In this document: one piece after another, positions 26,716 to 31,964 of the stretch | Position numbering within the stretch: position 1 is the first letter of the stretch | Layout: each line of letters starts with the position of its first letter | Origin: an uncultured Prevotella sp. | GTDB taxonomy: Bacteria; Bacteroidota; Bacteroidia; Bacteroidales; Bacteroidaceae | Assembly (NCBI GenBank): GCA_946186115.1 | Contig: CAMHLV010000028.1 | Coordinates: 1 to 38,776 of the forward strand | Length of the DNA: 38,776 bases | Direction: 5' to 3' | Notes under the pieces: model-generated | What the model saw: only the letters and a program-made list of their open reading frames with translations | What the model was told of the DNA's origin: nothing | The model's database searches: none | Position numbers and translations under genes: made by a program

Positions 26716-27519
26716 TCAGAAATTCAGCTTGCAGCTCACTCCCAGCGACTGTGCGGTAAGCCAGTTGCTGCCCCCGTTGTTGGGCATCACGGCAGGCTCC
26801 ACTTTCAGGCTCAGGTCTTTCGATATGTCGAATACCGAGAGTTCTGCATCCACATAGGCATCTATTACCGATACGGCATATACGCCAAGCATCACAAAGA
26901 AACTCATGTCGCGCCAGCGGCGGTATTTGTCCTTACGGCTCTTGAATATCTGCTTGTATCGCTCTTCGTTCTCTGGTGTTATCTGTTTTCCCAGATGCAG
27001 GAACTTGTTGTACGAGGCCGTTCCCGGGTCGTCGTCCATGATGTCGAGGTAGGCCTGTGAGTAGTCCTTATACATCATGTTGTTCCACGTCAGCGCATAG
27101 ATGCATCCCATGAATCCACCGTAGATGATGGGCAGTTTCCAGTATTTCCTGTTGTATATCTGTCCCGCTCCCGGCAATACCAGGGCCAGCCACAGAGCCC
27201 TCTGAGGGTCGGGGCGCCATGTATCCCAGTCGCGCTTCACCTTCACCTTGGGCTGTTTTGCCGTCATTATCGATACGGTGTCGATGGTGTCGGCTGCCAC
27301 GATGGTAATATCCTTCAGGGCATTCTGAGCCGAGTCGGCTACGGCGGTCACCACGGTGTCGGGCTTCTCCACAATCAGATTGCGAGCCCTTCTCACCGAG
27401 TCCATATATGCCTTGTACTCCTTGAAGGCCGAGTCGTCCCGCTGAGCCATAGCCGGAAGTATGGCTGCCAATGCCAGCAGCAGCACCATGAATCGTCTGT
27501 AAGTCAGCAACCTAAACAT
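26716..27519 (-). CDS. DUF5683 domain-containing protein
   Basis: 267 residues. Signal peptide (about 1-25), a low-complexity linker, then WRPDPQRALWLALVLPGAGQIYNRKYWKLPIIYGGFMGCIYALTW, the DUF5683 core, split here as WRPDPQRALWLALVLPGAGQ and what follows. Two or three membrane segments are likely. A final aromatic SCKLNF is present. This family occupies the same place between parB and a MltD-like gene in many Bacteroidota; its function is unknown. It overlaps the parB stop by 8 bases. Confidence 0.85.
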   Translation of the reverse strand: MFRLLTYRRFMVLLLALAAILPAMAQRDDSAFKEYKAYMDSVRRARNLIVEKPDTVVTAVADSAQNALKDITIVAADTIDTVSIMTAKQPKVKVKRDWDTWRPDPQRALWLALVLPGAGQIYNRKYWKLPIIYGGFMGCIYALTWNNMMYKDYSQAYLDIMDDDPGTASYNKFLHLGKQITPENEERYKQIFKSRKDKYRRWRDMSFFVMLGVYAVSVIDAYVDAELSVFDISKDLSLKVEPAVMPNNGGSNWLTAQSLGVSCKLNF

Positions 27520-28441
27520 TCTTTGCGCCGTCCAGTGCGTTCATTATTCGTTCCAGTTGCTCCTCGTTGTCGAAACAGATGCTTATCTTGCCCTTGCCTT
27601 TCGACGAGCATGACATCTGCACCTTTGTCTGGAAGAACTGCGAAAGGCGGTCCTTCAGGATGTTGAACTCCTCAGGCAGTTTCCCTGCAGCGGCTATGCG
27701 ACCTTTGGCGGTCTTCACGTCCTCACCGTTCTTCAACGACTGTATGAGTTCTTCCACCTTGCGCACAGAATACTGCTGCTGCTGAATCTCCTTGAAGAGC
27801 TTTATCTGCTGCGACGGGCTGTCGATAGCCAGCAGGGCGCGGGCATGTCCCATCTCCAGTTCATGGTTTTTCAGAGCCATCTGCACCTGAGCGGGCAGTT
27901 TCAGCAGTCGCATATAGTTGGTGACGGCGGCACGGCTTTTGCCTACCCTCTCGCTGATTTTCGACTGAGTCATCCCAGTGGCCTCGGCCAGATGCTGGTA
28001 GGCCAGTGCTATCTCTATGGCGTTGAGGTCTTCGCGCTGGATGTTTTCCACCAGTGCCATTTCCATCACCCCCTGATCCTCCACGCTCACGATGTAAGCC
28101 GGTATTCTGGTCAGTCCGGCCAGCTGTGAGGCACGCCAGCGGCGCTCTCCGGCAATAATCTGATATTTTCCGTCAGCGACCTTACGCAGAGTGATGGGCT
28201 GTATGATGCCCAGTTCGCGTATGCTGCTGGCCAGTTCGTTCAGAGCCTCGGCGTCGAATTCGCGTCGTGGCTGGTTGGGGTTGGGCTCTATCTGTGTTAT
28301 GTCTATCTCGCTAAGATTCGACGAGCCCTGCGTCTCCACTTCGCTGTGAGTGTCTATCAGAGCATCCAGTCCGCGTCCGCTACCTATATCGTCCAGTCCG
28401 CGACCTAAGACGCTACTTGCATATTTCTTCTTTACTGCCAT
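27512..28441 (-). CDS. parB: Chromosome partitioning protein ParB
   Basis: 309 residues. N-terminal ParB/Srx CTPase domain (about 43-135) with EPNPNQPRREFD and the GERRWRASQLAGL box, a central helix-turn-helix (MTQSKISERVGKSRAAVTNYMRLL) that reads parS, and a C-terminal dimerisation domain. ParB slides on DNA as a CTP-gated clamp and recruits ParA and SMC. No full parS was found in the window. It starts directly after an octamer-repeat gap that follows parA. Confidence 0.95.
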   Translation of the reverse strand: MAVKKKYASSVLGRGLDDIGSGRGLDALIDTHSEVETQGSSNLSEIDITQIEPNPNQPRREFDAEALNELASSIRELGIIQPITLRKVADGKYQIIAGERRWRASQLAGLTRIPAYIVSVEDQGVMEMALVENIQREDLNAIEIALAYQHLAEATGMTQSKISERVGKSRAAVTNYMRLLKLPAQVQMALKNHELEMGHARALLAIDSPSQQIKLFKEIQQQQYSVRKVEELIQSLKNGEDVKTAKGRIAAAGKLPEEFNILKDRLSQFFQTKVQMSCSSKGKGKISICFDNEEQLERIMNALDGAKNV

Positions 28442-28504
28442 TCAATTCTTGAATTCTCAATTTTCAATTCTTCAATTCTTCAATTTTTGATTTTTTCAAT
28501 TCTT
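28442..28504. repeat. TTCAATTC octamer array in the parA-parB gap
   Basis: Units TTCAATTC at 28463-28470 and 28471-28478, TTCAATTT at 28479-28486, and degenerate units (TTGAATTC at 28449-28456) fill the whole gap and run over the parA stop codon. The same octamer family precedes lpxB, there on the sense strand. Confidence 0.85.
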
Positions 28505-29257
28505 ACTGATGATTTCCTTCGCCAGCGCCAGGTGGTTCTTGGCACCCGTCGAGTCGGCATCGTAGAGTATCACGGGCAGTCCGTGCGACGGGCTTTCCGA
28601 GAGCTTCACGTTGCGCTGAATTACGGTCTTGAACACCAATTCCTGGAAGTGTCGCTTCACCTCGTCGTATATCTGGTTGGCCAGGCGCAGGCGTGAGTCG
28701 TACATCGTCAGCAGGAATCCCTCTATCTCGAGCTTCGGATTCAGTTTCTGCTTGATGATTTTGATGGTGTTCAGCAGTTTTGAGATACCTTCCAGAGCAA
28801 AATATTCGCACTGCACAGGTATTATCACCGAGTCGGCTGCCGTCAGCGAGTTCACCGTGATGAGTCCCAGCGACGGAGAGCAGTCAATCAGTATGTAGTC
28901 ATAATCGTTGCGGATGGGCTTCAGCACCTGGCTGATGATCTTCTCGCGGTTATTCAGGTTCAGCATCTCTATCTCTGCGCCCACCAGGTCGATGTGGCTC
29001 GGAATGATGTCCAGTCCTTCTATATCGGTTGTGTAGATGGCATCGCGAACGTCGGTCTTGTTGATGATGCATTCGTATATAGAGCAGTCAACTTGCTGAA
29101 TATCAACGCCCAGTCCGCTCGACGCATTTGCCTGAGGGTCGGCGTCAACAACGAGCACAGTCTTCTCAAGCGTTGCCAGCGATGCTGCCAAATTGATAGT
29201 CGTTGTGGTCTTACCCACGCCACCTTTCTGATTTGCCAATGCAATAATCTTTCCCAT
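28496..29257 (-). CDS. parA: Chromosome partitioning ATPase ParA (Soj type)
   Basis: 253 residues. Deviant Walker A at 10-19 (QKGGVGKTTT), VDADPQANASSG, and DYILIDCSPSLG. There is no N-terminal DNA-binding extension, so it is the chromosomal (type Ib-like) form. ATP-dependent dimers bind DNA non-specifically and pull ParB-parS. A strong promoter lies at 29290-29321. It is the first gene of the parA-parB-DUF5683-mltD-relA block and diverges from surE across a 1.86-kb accessory gap. Confidence 0.95.
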   Translation of the reverse strand: MGKIIALANQKGGVGKTTTTINLAASLATLEKTVLVVDADPQANASSGLGVDIQQVDCSIYECIINKTDVRDAIYTTDIEGLDIIPSHIDLVGAEIEMLNLNNREKIISQVLKPIRNDYDYILIDCSPSLGLITVNSLTAADSVIIPVQCEYFALEGISKLLNTIKIIKQKLNPKLEIEGFLLTMYDSRLRLANQIYDEVKRHFQELVFKTVIQRNVKLSESPSHGLPVILYDADSTGAKNHLALAKEIISKN

Positions 29258-29289
29258 AATCTATTTACCTATAAGTATATAATAGGCTG

Positions 29290-29321
29290 CAAAGGTACGC
29301 AGATTTCAGCAAACTGCCAAA
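29290..29321 (-). promoter_or_regulatory. Promoter of parA and the downstream block
   Basis: Minus strand: TTTG (29321-29318), 20 bases, TACCTTTG (29297-29290) followed by CAGCC. Same boxes and spacing as the tRNA-Lys promoter. Confidence 0.82.
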
Positions 29322-29512
29322 TTTATTGGCTTTTTAATCCCTTTTTTAGCGTTTTTTTCCGTATATTCAGATTCTGCCGACAGTCGTTTCCGGAGGTTAG
29401 TGGCCTGTACCCTTATGCTCTTTTCCTGCATTTCCTACAGTACCAGTTCAGAATCCGTCCCCTCATCTATGCATTCCACAGGCTACCAATGAATTGTGAA
29501 TCAGAAAATCAC

Positions 29513-29571
29513 CCTACACCCACAACACCCACTACACCCGCATTGGGTGTCGCGGGTGTCGCGGGTGTAGG
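29513..29571. repeat. 28-base imperfect inverted repeat built from ACACCC units
   Basis: Arms 29513-29540 and 29544-29571 match at 23 of 28 positions around a 3-base loop. Each arm contains three ACACCC (or GGGTGT) units about nine bases apart, so the element is both a tandem repeat and a palindrome. Confidence 0.85.
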
Positions 29572-29677
29572 CAAAAATCTAAATTAGTAATATATAAGTG
29601 AATTTGTTGTTAGTATGGAATTCCGGCCGTGCCATCAGCGAGAAGGCTGAATACAAAAATTGTGATGCTGATTTTTG

Positions 29678-29737
29678 AAATTCTGACCATCAGAATTTTC
29701 CTAATGAGCATTAGAATTTTGCTGCGGAGCATTGCTC
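29678..29737. repeat. Three adjacent short palindromes
   Basis: AAATTCTGA-CCA-TCAGAATTT (29678-29698), CTAATG-AG-CATTAG (29701-29714) and GAGCA-T-TGCTC (29727-29737) follow one another within 60 bases. AGAATTTT occurs twice. No coding frame explains them. Confidence 0.7.
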
Positions 29738-29811
29738 TCCCGTCAATGCTTTTAGATCGGTTCAGTCTAGATATCTTCCCGAGTATCATCAACCATCTAT
29801 AAAAAAGATAA

Positions 29812-29982
29812 GGCACCAACTTCTGCTTGTCTGGCAGCGAATTCAAGAAAGTGAATGCCAATGGCGGAACGGTAAAGGCCAACCGCGCCTACCTGCACAT
29901 TCCGACGGATGAATTGACACTTTACGCCCTTGCACGCGGCATCTCGCTGGTTTGGAACGAGGATGTCACAAGCCTCAGATAA
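29812..29982 (+). pseudogene. C-terminal fragment of a Prevotella-type surface protein
   Basis: A 56-residue frame with no start codon, opening right after a stop codon at 29809-29811 and ending at TAA 29980-29982. It reads GTNFCLSGSEFKKVNANGGT then VKANRAYLHIPTDEL and ends WNEDVTSLR. The segment F-K-K-V-N-A-x-G-G-T-V-K-A-N-R-A-Y-L is characteristic of the end of large secreted or leucine-rich-repeat proteins in Prevotella and Bacteroides, where it precedes a sorting tail. The main body of the gene is absent upstream. Confidence 0.65.
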
Positions 29983-30086
29983 AGGTGGTAGAACTGAAAC
30001 CCGTGACGCTGATCTGTACGTCATCACTCGAATCAGTCAACGTGAATCCTGACGAAGAAATGGGTGAAGACGACGAGTTTGAGTAA
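29977..30086 (+). pseudogene. Unrecognised reading-frame tail with acidic C-terminus
   Basis: In a frame different from the preceding fragment, the sequence encodes QIKVVELKPVTLICTSSLES then VNVNPDEEMGEDDEFE and stops at 30084-30086, just before a good terminator. The orderly acidic ending and terminator suggest the true 3' end of a former gene. No start codon or upstream body is present. I do not recognise the family. Confidence 0.45.
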
Positions 30087-30093
30087 ATATTGA

Positions 30094-30131
30094 AAATTGG
30101 GGATGGTTCAATGACCGTCCCCAATTTCTTT
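30094..30131 (+). terminator. Hairpin terminator after the acidic-tail fragment
   Basis: AAATTGGGGATGG (30094-30106) pairs with CCGTCCCCAATTT (30115-30127) over 13 positions, one of them G-U, around an 8-base loop, followed by CTTT. It now has no intact gene upstream. Confidence 0.8.
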
Positions 30132-30185
30132 GAGTGCCGTGCTGAAACGTTGTCTGTGGCATACTAAAAGGGTGAGAGTGCCGTG

Positions 30186-30290
30186 CGAAAGTTAAAACGC
30201 TGTCGTCGTTTGTTAAAACGATGACAGCGTTTACAAAAACAAAGGTATCGTTTGCAAAAACAAAGGCATTGTTTGATGTTTTCTGATAGA
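30186..30290. repeat. Degenerate 21-base minisatellite, five units
   Basis: Units begin at 30186, 30207, 30228, 30249 and 30270. The third and fourth are nearly identical (CGTTTRCAAAAACAAAGGYAT); the first and second share GTTAAAACG and TG-C; the last has decayed. On the minus strand the period gives heptapeptide-like repeats, but no credible gene. Confidence 0.75.
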
Positions 30291-30438
30291 GGAAAGTGGG
30301 AGACAGCAATAACGGCAGGGATAACGAAAGTTCCTTGCCATTTCCTTTGCCAATTTAGAAATAATTGCAGTCTTTGTAGTATCGCCAGTTAGCTCTTATT
30401 ACGTGCGTCGAATCTTCTTCTGCCAAGCCATGGACTGA
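30291..30438. other. Non-coding stretch beyond the CRISPR relic
   Basis: About 150 bases downstream of the terminal CRISPR repeat in array orientation. I see no gene, hairpin or further repeat copy. Confidence 0.55.
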
Positions 30439-30538
30439 CTACAATAGTAGAAATTTAATATGGTCTTACACCCCAAGGTGTGAGGTTCACACTACGCACA
30501 CATCTACAATAGTAGAAATTTAATATGGTCTTACACCC
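30439..30538 (-). CRISPR. Relic type V-A CRISPR array: two repeats, one spacer
   Basis: Two copies of a 35-base sequence at 30504-30538 and 30439-30473 are identical and 65 bases apart, leaving a 30-base spacer (30474-30503). Read on the minus strand, each runs from GTGTAAGACC to TTTCTACTATTGTAG. The core TCTAC-TATT-GTAGA is the Cas12a crRNA hairpin. The upstream copy ends GTAGAT, the standard 3' end; the downstream copy ends GTAGTC, losing one stem pair, as expected for a degenerate terminal repeat. A further 30 bases (30539-30568), exactly spacer length, separate the first repeat from the cas12a fragment and are probably a second spacer. Confidence 0.88.
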
Positions 30539-30739
30539 GAGTTCGGAGCGGCACCATACGCGAACGGGGTACTCATCGATGAGTTTTTTCACTTGGGGAT
30601 AGTTCTCAGCTTTATGCTCATCATTTTCCACCACGCCGTTTTTCTCAATCCATTCCTGCGTTCTGCCCACAGGCCTCAACTCAAAGCGCAAAGTCTTTGA
30701 TACAGGATATTTGCCAATAAATTGTTTCAGGTCTTTCAT
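30455..30739 (-). pseudogene. cas12a: Truncated Cas12a (Cpf1) N-terminus fused to CRISPR spacer and repeat
   Basis: Residues 1-57 (MKDLKQFIGKYPVSKTLRFE through KKLIDEY) match the start of Cas12a, including the hallmark SKTLRFEL and the following RPVGRT, W-I-E-K-N-G, D-E and K-L-I-D-E-Y pattern seen in FnCas12a. A complete Cas12a has about 1,200-1,300 residues. After Tyr57 (codon 30569-30571) the frame enters a 30-base spacer-like segment, then a CRISPR repeat, then a spacer, and ends at a TAA inside the terminal repeat. The RuvC, Nuc and most of the WED domains are gone, as are cas4, cas1 and cas2. The fusion product has no expected function; the joint looks like a deletion from cas12a codon 57 into the array. 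Confidence 0.88.
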
Positions 30740-30881
30740 ACTTATAATCTGTTTACATATATACTTCTAGTTGCGGATAGTCAAGAAGGAATTGTCTCTA
30801 ATTGAACTCGTTTGCGTAAATCAAGGGACTTTGATCATTTTATTCTTGTTCATAATTTTTGTACAACTCCATAAGAAACAC

Positions 30882-30933
30882 CTGTCAATCGAGAAAATGC
30901 CGCAGCATGTGCCGGTACTTTCTCAATAGACAG
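30882..30933. repeat. 15-base inverted repeat at the relic's transcription start
   Basis: CTGTCAATCGAGAAA (30882-30896) and TTTCTCAATAGACAG (30919-30933) are complementary at 13 of 15 positions, with a 22-base loop. It begins 3 bases after the -7 box of the minus-strand promoter, so it would form the 5' end of the transcript or an operator over the start site. Confidence 0.7.
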
Positions 30934-30935
30934 TG

Positions 30936-30966
30936 CAAAAATAGTAACATTTTCTTAAACAACAAA
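30936..30966 (-). promoter_or_regulatory. Promoter facing the cas12a relic and array
   Basis: Minus strand: TTTG (30966-30963), 19 bases, TATTTTTG (30943-30936). Both boxes and spacing match the Bacteroidota consensus, so the relic and mini-array could still be transcribed. Confidence 0.65.
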
Positions 30967-31025
30967 ATTTTATCCTTTAATAATGATCACAGAACCTTGC
31001 TTGGTCACAATTCTTTTGAAAAGTA

Positions 31026-31055
31026 TTGCCGTTTCAGAAAAAAATAGTAAATTTG
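31026..31055 (+). promoter_or_regulatory. Promoter of surE-lpxB-DUF5020
   Basis: TTG at 31026-31028, 19 bases, TAAATTTG at 31048-31055. The leader of about 55 bases contains a small TAACGC/GCGTTA hairpin (31064-31086) before the ATG at 31118. Confidence 0.65.
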
Positions 31056-31117
31056 CCGTCGCTTAACGCAATGCTATGGCGCGTTATGTGTGAAAGAAAG
31101 ATAAGAAACAGGACTAT

Positions 31118-31876
31118 ATGAGACCACTGATACTGATATCAAATGATGACGGCTACGAGGCCAAAGGCATCAACGAACTGGTGCGCATGGTGAGCCAGTA
31201 TGGCGACGTGCTGGTGTGCGCTCCTGAAGGACCGCGAAGCGGCTATGCTTGCGCCTTCTCGGCCACGATACCACTGACACTGACGCTTAGGAGAAAGGAA
31301 CAGGGAGTGGAGGTATGGTCGTGCAACGGCACTCCCGTTGACTGTGTGAAGATGGCACTTGCAGAACTCTGCCCGCGCAGGCCCGACCTGGTGCTGGGCG
31401 GCATCAACCATGGTGACAACGGCTCGGTGAACACCCACTATTCTGGGACTATGGGCGTAGTGATGGAGGGTGCCATGAAGTATATCCCCTCGGTAGCCTT
31501 CTCGCTGTGCGACCATAGGGCCGATGCCGACTTCCTGCCGCTGGAGCAGCTGATACGGAAGATTACGCAGCAGGTGCTGGCCGAAGGACTGCCGCAAGGC
31601 GTGTGCCTGAATGTGAATTTCCCGTTGGTGGATGAATACAAGGGAGTGAGGGTATGCCGCATGGCCCGAGGCACATGGGAGAACGAGGTGACCTGCTGTC
31701 ATCATCCGCGAGGCTACGACTACTGGTGGATGGTGGGGCACTACCGCAATGATGAGCCTGAGGCTGACGATACCGACAACTGGGCTCTGAGCCACGGATA
31801 TGTGGCCATCACCCCCACACATGTCGATGTCACGGCCTATGAGGCCATGGACAGGATAAAGGCCTTCGAGTTTTAG
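31118..31876 (+). CDS. surE: 5'/3'-nucleotidase SurE
   Basis: 252 residues. Metal-binding SNDDGYEAKGI at residues 8-18, APEGPRSGYACAFS with the conserved serine, and VLGGINHGDNGSVNTHYSGTMG, split here as VLGGINHGDN and the following TH-YSGTMG, are SurE hallmarks. Dephosphorylates nucleoside 5'- and 3'-monophosphates and is linked to stationary-phase survival. It heads an operon with lpxB and diverges from parA. All active-site residues are present. Confidence 0.95.
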   Translation: MRPLILISNDDGYEAKGINELVRMVSQYGDVLVCAPEGPRSGYACAFSATIPLTLTLRRKEQGVEVWSCNGTPVDCVKMALAELCPRRPDLVLGGINHGDNGSVNTHYSGTMGVVMEGAMKYIPSVAFSLCDHRADADFLPLEQLIRKITQQVLAEGLPQGVCLNVNFPLVDEYKGVRVCRMARGTWENEVTCCHHPRGYDYWWMVGHYRNDEPEADDTDNWALSHGYVAITPTHVDVTAYEAMDRIKAFEF

Positions 31877-31906
31877 GGTTATTTAGTTTTTGAGTTTGGA
31901 CTTGTC

Positions 31907-31962
31907 TTCAATCCTTCAATTCTTCAATCCTTCAATTCTTCAATCCTTCAATTCTTCAATCC
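31907..31962. repeat. Seven-unit octamer array directly before lpxB
   Basis: TTCAATCC and TTCAATTC alternate exactly, seven units from 31907 to 31962, or 3.5 copies of a 16-base repeat. The lpxB ATG follows two bases later at 31965. The array occupies most of the surE-lpxB gap and covers the position of any ribosome binding site. Confidence 0.95.
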
Positions 31963-31964
31963 TT

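Larger units (their letters stand above)
29322..29811. other. Non-coding stretch upstream of parA
   Basis: No gene is supported here. The longest plus-strand frame, ending at 29587, begins inside parA and has no family features; its end (PTPTTPTTPALGVAGVAGVG) is simply the translation of the inverted repeat at 29513-29571. The minus frame at 29610-29882 shows no domain either. A second palindrome cluster is at 29678-29737. Confidence 0.6.
30740..31047. other. Leader region of the cas12a relic and gap to surE
   Basis: No gene is supported. It contains the relic's promoter (30936-30966), an imperfect 15-base inverted repeat just downstream of it, and A/T-rich sequence up to the surE promoter. 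The distance from the predicted transcription start to the cas12a ATG is about 190 bases, long for this genome. Confidence 0.6.

Noticed and set aside
29400..29587. Plus-strand frame ending PTPTTPTTPALGVAGVAGVG
   Set aside because: The pattern is produced by the inverted repeat at 29513-29571, and the upstream part begins inside parA in antisense.
30037..30309. Minus-strand frame with NAFVFAND/TFVFVN-like repeats
   Set aside because: The repeats are the translation of the 21-base minisatellite; no start context, promoter or homology supports a gene.
30455..30739. The 94-residue frame as a small intact gene
   Set aside because: Only the first 57 residues resemble a protein family; the rest is translated spacer and repeat, so it is called a pseudogene.
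29258..31117. An integrated phage, retron or transposon in the parA-surE gap
   Set aside because: No integrase, transposase, reverse transcriptase or matching end repeats can be seen; only fragments are present.
31890..31964. N-terminal extension of LpxB (SILQFFNPSILQSFN)
   Set aside because: It is the octamer array read in frame; conserved LpxB sequence begins at the ATG at 31965.
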